DNA from: Berberis thunbergii
Taxonomy: Eukaryota > Streptophyta > Magnoliopsida > Ranunculales > Berberidaceae
Reading direction: 5' to 3'
Length of the DNA stretch: 64,000 nucleotides
Assembly (NCBI GenBank): GCA_003290165.1
Contig: QNQO01001151.1
Span: 248,001 to 312,000 of the forward strand
Positions 11,171 through 22,900 of this stretch are shown piece by piece. The translations under genes and the position numbers were made by a program. Within the stretch, counting starts at the first letter, position 1; every line of letters begins with the position of its first letter. The notes beneath the pieces were generated by a model. It did no database searches. It saw only the letters and a list, made by a program, of their open reading frames with translations, and had not been told where the DNA came from.

Positions 11171-12359
11171 TTATGTAGCTTATTTCATTTACTAAAGATG
11201 AAAACATAGAACCCTAAGAAATTTCAAGAGAAATGCAGGAATTTTACTCAAACAAACCCAAGGAAAAAAAATCAAAGGGTTTTCCCCAACTTTCACAAAA
11301 GCCTCTCTTCAAAGCTAAAATGAGGAGGAAAGACAAGATTTTTAAATAAGGCAAATGGTTTTAAAAGCCTCAAAATTTCATCAAAATGTGCTCATAATGA
11401 ACAAAAACTCCCAAAATTCAGTAGGATTGAGACAAATATTGTCTTCCTTTTTTTCAAGATAAAGCATGCAAATCACCCCCAAATTTCAAGAAAATCAAAG
11501 GAAATGTGGTCAAAACACAATAATATCTCTCAAAATCCAGTAATGATGAAAAATGGAACAACTTTTTCCAGAGAAATTACTGCAATCTCCTCCCATTTCA
11601 GAACCAAATGGAAAAAATATCCCCACACCAGAGAAATCTCTAAAATTTTGAAGAAAAAAATATGTTTCCTTTCAAGACAAATGTCCATAAATTCCCCAAA
11701 ATCATGCTCAAATCCCCTCCAAATTGCATCAAAATCAACCAAAAAAATCTTTTTCATGAATGCCAGTGGGGGGGCTCATTCAAAACAGCCAAAGAACCCC
11801 TAAAAATCCAGTAAAAAGATAGAAAGAGAGAAATAAACCTCTTCTTAAACCCTATTTCCTTGTCTCTCTCTTTAATGTCCAAAAAAGGTCAAAACTTAGC
11901 GATTCGGAGAGGGGGTTGAGAAATAACAAACAATTTGTTTCAATTAACATTTCTTCCTTGCACAGCGAAACAGCTAGTCGGAGAAGGGGTTGACAACTAG
12001 AGGGAGAGTATATCGGAGAGGGAGAACAGAACGGAGAGAGAGAGGGAGAGGGAGATGAGAGCAGATCGGAGAGGGAGACAGAGAGGCAGAGGGAACGAGC
12101 TTTGCTTCCTGCTTCCTGCTTCCTTCCTTCTTTCTTTGTTTTGTTTTGTTTTTTTGTTTTTTTTTGTTTTTTGTGATTGAGCAGGCACTTTGGCGCCCTG
12201 CGAATATGACTCCCGCCCAACCAAACTTTTGATAGCATTTTACAATTTGATGAAGGGAGTACAAATATTGGATAGTTTTTGGCCTTTTGATAGCATAAGC
12301 AAAAAAATGCTATTAATAATAGCCTAACCACGGATTATTTTTCATTAAACATTAAAAGC
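11171..12359. other. Low-complexity spacer with GA/CT-rich tract
   Basis: No supported gene. 11200-11830 is A-rich with repeated 'caaaatttc/aagaaa' words. 11990-12100 is almost pure purine on the plus strand (GGAGAGGGAGA words), and 12120-12175 is T/C-rich. Open frames across it are compositional. The pyrimidine-rich minus strand resembles the leader region of some gypsy LTRs, but no ends were found. Confidence 0.5.
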
Positions 12360-13204
12360 CAAGTTTCTGTAGGAAATCTTATGCTACAAGTCTTGCCTTA
12401 TATCGGACTATCTCATTTTCTCATTTGTTTTCTTATAAACACTCATTTACAATATGCATGTTTAGGTATTTGTACTATAGTTCCAAATACACCACGTTTT
12501 CAAAGGAACCCAATTTCACTTGGATAATATATTTCCATTGGGTGGACCTAATGCACCTTGAACAATATATTTCCATTTGGCCAATCATTTAACCACTTCT
12601 AGGGCAATGGAGAAAGTGGAATGATATCTTTTGGATTGTCATTTAATGCTGCTTTTGAAGTTTTATGACCTCTTCTGGAGCGCCATGTCCTCTTCAAGAA
12701 TGTTGCTACTTCTGGAACTTGATGATTGCTTCAAGAGTGTCATGTTATGCTCGTTTGGAGCTGTATGACCTTTTCAAGAGTGTCATGTTATGCTCCTCTG
12801 GAATTTTATGTATAACTTCTTATGGAGTCTATACAACTTCTACAGGAGTTTCAAAACATTGCTTATTCGAGAGCATTAGGGCATGATTTTTTTTACTAAT
12901 TCTTTTTTTTCGATGAGTGAAATCTTTGGAACCTATATGTCTACTACGCTTCTGGCATACAATAGATTCAATAGCTGCCTTATTCGAACTTTGTCCTTCA
13001 GATATACAAATTCGAGCACGTGTAATCATAGCAAACACATGATTTTAGGGTCCAAATGAGACCATATGAAAGTATTCCACATCGTTCTATCTGCATATCT
13101 CTCCCCTAACAGTGGGAATAAAATGACACTATGCAATTTTGTAATGTGCAATATGAAAATCACAATGGGGTAGTCTAGACTGCACAAATAAAAGACTTTC
13201 AAAT
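12360..13204 (-). pseudogene. Copia integrase-RT linker fragment, copy A
   Basis: The minus-strand frame 12829-13038 has 'ARICISEGQSSNKAAIES' and 'RHIGSKDFTHRKKR', the linker between integrase and reverse transcriptase in some copia lineages (canonically a GSKD..PRKRK word). Downstream, 12665-12815 is a run of ~57-bp repeats encoding acidic Pro-Glu-Glu-like units. The stretch matches 15197-16230 closely, so both derive from related copia elements. Confidence 0.65.
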
Positions 13205-13439
13205 AATGTAAGACGTATAACGGTAAAGTTACCGTTCAGAAGCTTCTGATATGTGATATAACAACTAAGAGTTTTATAATCTCAGTATGTTAATGAAAAT
13301 TATCTCGAATGCAAGCATATTTATAGGCAAATATGACTTAGTACATGGGTGACACATGTAAAGAAAATTTGCCACCTCATGCTGGGTGAACATCCACCAA
13401 AATTCTACATTTTTCTACAGTTTTCTCAAGTTCTCTATA

Positions 13440-13905
13440 AAATCCCCCCTTGGATGTTCACCGCATGTTGCCTCATTAAAACCCAATAAAATTTTTGAAT
13501 GGAAGTAAATAGTACAACATTCTTCAGGATATATGAAAGGTGCGCATAATGCCGTCTCATTAAAACTTTGACAAGAAAACTCAGTGGGATAAAACCATGT
13601 TGAAGGAAAAAGAGTATAGTTACCAATTTGCATATTTCAGGATGCTCTGTGCACATAATGTTGCATCGTTAAAACCTTGAGAGAAAAATCCAATGGGATA
13701 AAACCATGTCAAAAGAAAAAAAGTATAACGTGCATAAATCAAAGATAACACACTTCTATATGATCTCAAAGTATACTTTTGGATGCTTTCTCAAGGGCAT
13801 ACTTCTGGATGTTGCTGCCTCATTAAAACCTTGACAGAAAAACCCAATGGGATAAAACTGTATAGAAGGAAAAAGAGTACAGCTTGCCCAAATATACTTC
13901 AAGAT
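13440..13905. repeat. Four diverged copies of a copia 3' repeat
   Basis: The phrase 'tcattaaaacc...aatgggataaaac' followed by 'gaaggaaaaagagta' recurs four times near 13470, 13556, 13660 and 13828, at roughly 100 bp intervals with one larger gap. It lies between the RNase H remnant and the LTR-like segment. Such repeats occur in the 3' untranslated region of certain copia elements. Confidence 0.65.
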
Positions 13906-13936
13906 ACTTTCAAAATACATATACTTTAAGATATTG

Positions 13937-14188
13937 TCAAGAAAATATTTCTAGATGCTCTTGTAGATCCTTCTGGATGCTCATCGGGTGGTATACTTTC
14001 GGATACTCCCCTTTATGTAAGCACAACTGTTGGCTAAGTTTACATTTATTAATCTTGTAAACCAATTTCTGGAATATTGATGTAGACAATGCATTGGTGA
14101 AGAGATCTGCAAGGTTGTCACTATATTGAATCTGTCCGACTTTAATCACATGGTTCTTCTGAAGCTCGTGTGAGTAGAGGAATTGCAT
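13937..14188 (-). pseudogene. Copia RNase H C-terminal remnant
   Basis: The frame contains 'LQKNHVIKVGQIQYSDNLAD' and 'LFTNALSTSIFQKLV', matching the canonical end of copia polyproteins (NLADLFTKALP). Upstream on the minus strand, 14190-15190, only scraps such as 'LVGYANSSYLFDPSKE' remain of RT/RNase H. The frame is open here but isolated. Confidence 0.7.
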
Positions 14189-15196
14189 TGGAATGTGTTT
14201 CGTTCAATTTTCTTCGACAAAATCTTCTTATATTTGATCAATACATGCAATATTGTTGTCATATATTATAGTCAATTGATCGATAAATTTGTGTAATAAA
14301 CCCTAAGAAATAGTTGTATTGCAACTTATCAATACATAATCTGGAGCATTCTTTACTAGGGTCAAATAAATAACTTGAATTTGCATAACCAACTAGGTAG
14401 GAATGGTTAGATAAATCACAGGAATAAACTTATATAAATTATCCCACGAAAATATGTGTCATGTCATGCAAATATCTATAAGTCTGTGCAAAACAATACT
14501 TTGCTAGTAAATGCACAGAAAAAATACCATATCAGGTTATGTATTTGGTCCCAAATGCACCAAGAATACTCACATATGGTACTTCAAGACCGAGTATCTT
14601 CTAATTGGTTGATACATGTCTTTCTTGAGATATAAAAACTGACCGACCATGTTAAAAAAATGTTACAAATATAACTCGATTGATGAACCAATATTCCAAC
14701 AGTACTTTACTCGATCTACAGGCTGAGACAAAAGTTGTTATTTCAAGGTCTTTAATTGAAAATATTGTAGCTATTAACAATATTTTCGAGATCCAATAAG
14801 AGTTATATTATTGTCATAAACTGTTAGTATGACAAAAACAAATTACGATTTCTTAATAAAAACATATGGTCAAATTTGCATAACATTCCTTATACAGATA
14901 TTTACTAAGACAAATATATCAAATTTTCTAGAATGATTCAAATCGTATAAAGCATGTCCTAAATGTATTGAGTAATTATTTCATGTCTTTGCTTCAGGCA
15001 AACCAAATCCTTCCGGGATTTTCATGTAAATGTTTATATCTAACAAAGTAAATCCTTCAAAATTTTACAAATATCTATGTCTAAATTTCAATATAAATAA
15101 GTAGTTACGACATTCAAAATTCGCATGTCAATATTTAGAAACTACAAGACATATTGGAAATGTAGTGATATTTCTAACCAGGGAATCAAACGTCAG

Positions 15197-16230
15197 ATTT
15201 CTGCAGAAACATTAGTGCCACAAGTCTTGCATTATATCAGACTACCTCATTTTCTCATTTGTTTTCTTACAAACACTCATTACAATATGCATGTTTAGGT
15301 GTTTGTACTATAGGTCCAAACACACCACGTTTTCAAGGGAACCCAATTCCACTTGGATAATAAATTTCCATTTGATGGACCTAATGCAACTTGGACAATA
15401 TATTTTTCATTTGGCCAATCATTTATTTGGACATTTATAAATATGTGGTGTAATTTCAGTATCATTGCCCTTTGATATTTTGGTAGCTACCGTATATGTG
15501 AATGTGTCATTGATGATCATTTCATTTGATTCCACATTTCTCCTTGATATATTGAGATCTCATTATTATCAGGTACATGTGCCTCTTCCAATGCTTTTAA
15601 CTCACTTTAGGGATATAAATAACCACTTCTAGAGTAATGGAGAAAATGGAATGACATCTTCTATAGCATCATTTAATGTTGCTTCCAAAGATTTATGACT
15701 TCTGGAGCGTCATGGCCTCTTCAGGAGAGTCATGGCCTCTTCAGAACCGTTGCTACATTTGGAGCTTCATGACTTTTTCAGGAGCGTCATGTTATGCTCT
15801 TCTGGAGCTATATGACCTCTTCATGATCGTCATATTATGCTCTTTTGGAATTATATATACTTCTTCTAGAGTCTTTACAACTTTTGCAGGAATTTCAAAC
15901 ATCGTTTCTTCGGAAGCATTAGGGCATGAATGTTTACTAATTCTCCTTTTCCAATGAGTGAAATATTTGGAACCTTGTGTTTTCTATGCTTTTGACTTAC
16001 AACAGATTCACTTGCTGCCTTATTCGAACTTTGTTCTTCAAGGATACAAATTCGAGCAGGTGTATTCATAGTTGAGATAAAATGGAAGTATCCCAATTCC
16101 ACACCATTTTGTTCCATATCTCCCCCTAATAGTGGGAATAGAGTCACACTATGTAATGTCGCAATATGCAATACTGCATGTTCCCAAATACCATCGGATA
16201 GTCTAGACTACATAAGGAAAAGCCTTCCAA
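15197..16230 (-). pseudogene. Copia integrase-RT linker fragment, copy B
   Basis: The frame 15875-16171 has 'ARICILEEQSSNKAASES' and a degraded GSKD-type word, then the segment 15690-15870 repeats a ~57-bp unit, and 15500-15590 encodes 'AHVPDNNEISIYQGEMWN', a conserved copia linker tail. It is parallel to copy A at 12.4-13.2 kb. Stops and frameshifts are frequent. Confidence 0.65.
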
Positions 16231-16279
16231 ACAATGTGACTACATATAAGAAAAAATTACCCGTCAGAAGCTTCTGATA

Positions 16280-16436
16280 TGTAAGCTTCAAGCTTAATGC
16301 ATGATCTCTAATGCAAGTTTCAGGCTTCCAACATTAGATGTGATGCATATATCTGGAATGTAAGCTTCAGGCTTAATGTATAATCTCTAGTGCAAGCTTC
16401 AAGCTTCTAACATTAGATGTGATGCATATATGCTGA
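16280..16436. repeat. Two-copy ~78-bp tandem repeat
   Basis: The unit 'gtaagcttcaagcttaatg ... acattagatgtgatgcatat' occurs twice in succession with a few substitutions. The word 'cagaagcttctgatatgt' that precedes it also ends the 13.2 kb block, which ties both blocks to the same repeat family. Confidence 0.75.
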
Positions 16437-16439
16437 AAT

Positions 16440-19400
16440 AACGCAAGTTTATTTAGAAACTGTAATAATAAAATGTGGGCTCTTCTAGAGCAATCAAGAA
16501 ATTGCATATGTCCAGCTATGATAAACACCCTCGTGTCTTAAAGGCCAGTGTAAAGAAAATGTTGTAGACTTAGTACTAGCAATTAGACAAGTATAATTGG
16601 GCATCATTGCATTTTATAAACCATGTTGTAAAAACAAAACATATATGTTGTAGATAAATAAAGCAATTAAGCAAATGACGATATGCTGCATATGTTTCAC
16701 ATGCAATAGGAAATGTATGAGTATATTGATCTAATATGATATGAATCCTTGAGCTTAGCGAAAGTTTGTACGAAATACTCATGTTCTGTAGCAGGTGTTA
16801 TAGACCACTTCTGGTGGTTCCTAATATAAGTATTAGGACAGTGGCTACTGCTCCTGGAGTTGCCACATATTTGTTGCATGTTCAGATATATTACTTTAGC
16901 TAATGGCCATCTTTGCTAGAGTTGCCTCATACTCGGGGCAGTTATGTTTTGCATGTGCTCTAATTCTACTATTTTGATCAAACATTTCTATTCATATCCA
17001 ACGGGAACTGGATCTATAATAAACAGTTAGAGACTTGGCTAAATTAGGACCGAATAGGCTCGAATGTTACATGTCTAACATACCCAATTTACTTAATTTC
17101 AGTAGTCCAAAATTAAACACGTCTAAATGTATAAGCCCTGTGAACATTAATAAGGCCCAACAATAGTACAACAAGACTGAACTAGATAAGCAAACCAATT
17201 CATCTAGATTTGAACTAGATCCAGGTGATACATTAAACAAATTTTCATAATCAGGTCGTAATTCATCAATCAGGCTCAGTAAACAAACATGCTCGATGAA
17301 TTTAAGACTACAGGTCTAATTGAATCCAAAGTTTCAGCCCATGTAACTTATGCATATAAACTAATGCAATCTAGGCTTTAATTAGACATCACAGTTGAAT
17401 TCATTGGCTTTTTTAGCAATGCTCACACTATTTTATGCAGGATTTGATTATTGTCCCAGATTATGACGACCTCTTATGAATATAACCACTTCAAGGGTTA
17501 TGACGACCTCTTATGAATATAACCACATTTGCTAGAGTAATTACCACTTCAAGGGTAACTACCTATGTGAGAGTAATTACCGCTTCGAGGGTAACTACTT
17601 CCGCGGGAGCTAGAGCAGTCATGTTGGATACATTGGTACCACATTTTCTCAAGGATTTAATCTTGCCATGTCACTCACTTCTAGCCCCTTTAAAATTGTG
17701 GTATTATAAATAATAAGCATCATAAGTGACCACTCTTTAATTGACAAGCAAGTACATGAAATATGGATGCTATTAAAAAGATACTTTAGATGCTCCTTAA
17801 ACAAGTAATTAAGATTTGATGAAATCAAACTAATGTCATGAATTGGGCTTACATTATTAATTGTTACAATCCAAAAACATATAGGTTATAACAACCCAAT
17901 TTAATCTGACCCAACATATTTAAACATAATAATATTCTTGATAAAAACATGCCTAAATTTTAACTTTCGATCCAAACACTAGGTGGATCTGTTCAACAGA
18001 TTTTGATCGGGACCGATCCAGCTGGATCTATAATAAATAGTAATAGGGGTAATTGGATAGACCTGATTGCAAAAGTACAATAGTCCCAATGCAATTTTAA
18101 AACTTAGAGACTTATTTAACTCAAAAGGCCCAGTTCAATTATTAGTCAATCATCAATTAAAATCGGCCCAGAAAGCCCAAATGGAATTAACGGGTCCAAT
18201 TCATGGACTCATATAACATACAAGACCAATTTGTGCACATGAATTAAAACAGGAAATACTCAATTGCAAACAAATGAAACCCGATTCATATTTAATTTAA
18301 CTATTTTAAAGCCCAAATGTCATACATGTAGATAAGGCAATGATTAATGACAAAAATTGATTATTATTTGATTTGATGCTTTGCAACAACATGTGGATTC
18401 CATGAAACATCTGCAACAAATTTAATTTCATGCCATGCCCTTGTTCATATGTTTATTATAAAAATAATAATGGAAAACATCATCAGGATGTCTATAAAAG
18501 CATCATGAAGATTTATATTTAATGTTTATTGGATTTGAGGCTATTGTAATTGAAAAATTCCATTTATTATTATTATAACCATTGGGTTTATTATATTCAT
18601 GCGCTAATCTACTTTCTCATATTACAACACATATATCAAAAACTTTGATATTTCCAAATTCCAAATTCTAACTCTGATAATGTGTTGCCAACTTTTGATG
18701 TATTAGGAAGAGTGTGAGTTTAATCCCTCTTTGATGTATTGGGGTCAAATTCAATGGACCGTTATCATGATCTGAACCTTTACTTTCCTTCTTAACAACT
18801 CATCTCTCTCAGCTTTTATTCTCCCACTCACCTCCTCATGTTCTCTGCTGCACGTTGCCAACAAAGGAGTCATCAAGAAAATACTCAAGAGTTCTTCCTA
18901 TACACAAATTTGATGATTCCATTCATGGCAAATTGGCAGCTGATAGCAAAATTCATTTGGTTGTTCACCCATGGCGAATACACCATAATCTTGTCTTAGT
19001 TCGGTTTCAACTTCCATAGGGAGATAAAGATGGAATGAAAGTCAGAGAAGTTATACCTAATAGGTTTGTGCCCTAATTAAAAATGAGGGTTTCTTAATTT
19101 GTACAATTTTTATTTTTATTTTTATGCAAACCCCTTTTCTCTTCCTTTAGTCCCCAAATTTCACTAATGTTCAAAACTGTCCAATGAAATAAAATTGATG
19201 GATCTGTTGTCATAATGGTTGAAGTGAACTATATGAAGTTTTATTTAGTTCAACTCATATATTGATACAACAAAAGATAATGTAAAATATGGGTATATAA
19301 GTAATTGATATATTCAAATTTGAACTAACATAAGTTTTTGGTTAGAAAACTTACCAGTCAACTCTTTTGATTAAAAAGTTGACAAATAATGAAAGCAAAG

Positions 19401-19480
19401 ATATATACCCAAACATCGTGATCCAAATAAACGATATAGATCGAAGAAAGAATTGTCATACTTAATTTGTCGTAGCATTC
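16440..19480. other. Degraded repeat-derived spacer
   Basis: No gene can be supported. A 37-bp direct repeat starts at 17461 and 17498 ('ttatgacgacctcttatga'), followed by two copies of an 'agagtaattaccacttcaag' unit to about 17610. The rest is A+T-rich with scattered words such as 'ggatctataataaa' at 17011 and 18027. It may be worn copia gag-integrase sequence. Confidence 0.5.
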
Positions 19481-19495
19481 GTGCTGATAACGTGT
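19481..19495 (-). promoter_or_regulatory. Copia primer binding site
   Basis: ACACGTTATCAGCAC on the minus strand directly follows an LTR end (TTACA). This is a recurrent primer-binding word of a plant copia lineage. Confidence 0.6.
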
Positions 19496-19760
19496 TGTAA
19501 TTAATCGAAAATAACATCATAATATATACTGGAAATTTCTCTTCTATTTATTCTCTAGTATATTTGTTTTATCACTTCTTTCTATCATGCAAAATCTATG
19601 TGTTGATTCTCATTCTATATCATATCACAATAGGTTACAATATGGCCTTGGCCTATTTATAGGCAAAAATATCCATCGCTTAACACCACATACACCCAAA
19701 GCCTCCACATGATGTCCACCTCATAATGTTCCAGAACAAACAACATATTATTCAATCTAG
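19496..19760 (-). repeat. Copia LTR remnant
   Basis: It adjoins the primer binding site and contains CCTATTTATAGGC near 19650, a TATA-like promoter palindrome typical of copia LTRs. The inner end is at TTACA. The outer end is not clear. Confidence 0.5.
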
Positions 19761-19943
19761 AAAAGACGCTATATTGAACCCCTTGTAGGCATTTCTCATT
19801 GCACCCACTATTTTTCATAAGGCACCATACTTACTATTGATGAACAAAAGATTAACAGAGGAGGAAAAGGAATTTCTATTGAAGGAAATGGTAGAACTAT
19901 AATTACATGAATACAACTGAAATCTCATATCATGTGTCTTATT

Positions 19944-22900
19944 TTATGAATTACACGGCCCTTCCAAACGAATATAATCATACATGATCCCTTCGAAACG
20001 AGTCAAGTTTCTTGTTTGAGTTAGATATATAGTATTAATGCCTCCCCCCACTAATAGATCACTTGGTATGTTGACACTCAACAATCTGTATAACCCATAT
20101 ATCCCATGTCTTGCAATTGCATTGTCAGTCCCTATTACGCCAGTCTCAAAGTGTGGAGGGTATAGTTCAGGATTGTTGACTCGAACCTTTGGACCAAAAG
20201 GCAAAATACTAATCATATTAGTTCAAATAATAAAGGCAAGCAGATTTTGCTCTTTTTGTTATTCAATAATAAATTAAAATGCTTACTTGTAAGTTAGCTG
20301 CCGTAGCAGACGCGAGTGCTAATCTAAGCTTATAAGTGGTATTGGTATCCACATTGTTGAGTTCAAATAAAACCTGCCAAGTTGTTGCTTGGTATGTGTT
20401 ATTTCTAGTCTTCCTGTAATGCAAGAAATGAAATAATTGGCAACTTTTTAATGAAATCAAATATATACAAGAATTATAATTTGATCAGGTAACAAGAGTG
20501 GTGGTATAGACCTTGGAACGTGAGCGTAAAACCAATCATTTTGATAATCATACACACCAGCGATATAAATGAGATCTCCATCTGGATACAACTCTGCGTA
20601 CCTTTCCCACAGTCCATATTGTCTAAACGTCTCGACTGGAGTGGAAGGTTCACCAGCACTGCAATTCATAATCCGGACACTGTGAACTGTACAATAATTG
20701 ATATAGAGTTAGCAATCAGAAAGGTAGCTTATCATGACATTGAGCACTAACCTATTAGGATGACTGAGATATAGTTTATTGATGTAAATTGGATCAGGGT
20801 CGGGAATGTAAAATTCAGCAGCAGAACGATCGGGAATGCCTATCTCCCACAACGTCGGACCATCTCTTGGAGGTACAAATATAAGATCACCCAAAATGAC
20901 ATCACATCCTATTTCAACATTTATATGTTATTAACATCTTTAGGAATGCAATATGCCAAGATAACGTGATAGTAAAATGAGAAACTAACCTGCGGTGATG
21001 GTAAGATTAACATCGTATTTGTAATCCCCAATGAAACCAAGTACATATGCATAAAGATTATAATCTCCCTCACGAATATTGTTAACAGAGAAAACCCCAT
21101 CTGCATCAGCTTTAGACCAAAATTGATAGCCCTGTGAAGAAATTGTATCAATAGATGTGTGTGTGCCTTAGGAAAGTTTGTTGACTCATATTGGCTGTTT
21201 GATTTTCTTGAGATTTATAGTTGCACTGACCCTAAGAGGCAGTAAAATGCAACATATCATGATTTTAATTTAATTGACTGAAACAACACAACACTAAAAC
21301 AAATATTCATGCACTATACAGGATACACGACGAAAATTTAAATATGTATAAACTGTTGTTTGGACTTACCTTGCCTTCAGTTTGCCATGATCCAACATTT
21401 CCAAGAGGAGCCAAACCCACATAGGCAGAGTTTCCTGCTATACAATCTTCGCTTATGTATCTAACAAATGATGCAAGCAAACTTGTCAAAGATTAAAAAT
21501 AAATAAATAAATAAAAGAAGATTAGCTGTTGATTTAAGAAATAGACGTACCTATCTTGGATAACTAATCTTCCGCTAACTGTACCACGTTGATTGTGACC
21601 CGGGAAATCTTCTGAAACTGGGAATGTATATGGCCAATTCTCTACTTCAGTCACCATCTAAAGATTGACATGAGTTTTCCAAGTCAGCTTATGAATAAAA
21701 ATTTAAGTGTATTGTCCATCATTATATGAAAATATTAGTTTTGTTTGACAATCATTTAGATCACCATTGCAATGAAAACTTGGGATCTGTTTGGTTCCAA
21801 GTGAAATTTGCAAGGAGAAAATTACACAGAAATAGAAGGCATGGGAGAGAAAGTACAAAGTTTTCCACCTTGAGGTTGAAGATGACCATGTACCGTTGGT
21901 AGCAAATGTTTTCTTTGCTAAAACATAGGAAGAGATGGGGAGAAGGGAAGCCAATTCTAAGTGCCAGCTTAGTTGAAGAATCTCGTGTACCATCATCAAG
22001 TGGTTACTCTGATTCCACTTCTTATAAGAAGGCCAGTCTTGACCCTCTTTGGTAGGGGTGGGCAAAAATCGATTTAAATTCGGTTAACCGACCGAATTGA
22101 TTTTCAAATTCGGTTCGGTGACCAAACCGAAATATGAGTAGAAAGAAAATAATTTAAACCGAACCGAACCGATTATAAACGGTTCGAAATCGGTTTACGA
22201 TTTTGAACCGACCGATTTATAACCGAACCGACCGATTAATTAGATATATATAAATAACTAAATAACAGGTAGGTGACAATACCTAATTAGTGCAACAAAT
22301 GCACTGCAGTACACCATGTTGCACTGAATCACCCCCTTTTATCAAAGTTTTCAATTTTGGGCTAAAAATTGGGTATATAAAAAAATTGGGTTTGTAAAAG
22401 AATTGGACATGTTTTAATGAAAGTCTTTCAAATGCTTGAGCCTGAAATTTCGACCCAACCGAACCGAACCGATCCGAAATTTGGTTCAATCGAATTCATC
22501 GGCTTACAAATACAAAATTCGGTTTCGATTTGGGTTTTGAACAAACCGAATGAAATCGGTTTGGAACTCAAAACCGAGCCGAATCGACATTACCCATCCC
22601 TACTCTTTGGTGCCAGGCCTTTGAATTCCTTTAGCACCTGGCGGACCTGGTGAGGAATAGTGCTGGGACCGGTTATCTGCACTATTGAAGAGGGGTAGTA
22701 CTGATCGACATTCCAGCTAAATGCAGAGACTTGAGAGAGGGCAGATCCAGGTTAGCTGGACAAAGTCTTGCACCAACTACTTGCGTGTTTGGCTGCTTTT
22801 TATAGTTACACATCTATCAAGTCAATGAAAGATTTCTGTTGGATCACATTGTTTGATTTGAATTTTTTTTTATTATTATTATTTTTTTCATTTTGTGAAT

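Larger units (their letters stand above)
13205..19760 (-). mobile_element. Decayed Ty1-copia element
   Basis: On the minus strand the order is an LTR with PBS (19.5 kb), a long degraded middle, an integrase-RT linker (15.9-16.2 kb), RNase H end (14 kb), tandem repeats, and an LTR-like segment with TATTTATAGGC near 13330. The order fits one copia element, but most of gag, protease and RT are unrecognisable, and the two LTR candidates are weakly alike. It may be a mosaic of several insertions. Confidence 0.5.

Noticed and set aside
11852..12331. Ser/Lys-rich minus-strand frames as proteins
   Set aside because: Pure composition effects of the purine tract.
13440..13905. CRISPR-like array
   Set aside because: Units are long, diverged and lie in a copia 3' region of a plant genome; spacing is irregular.
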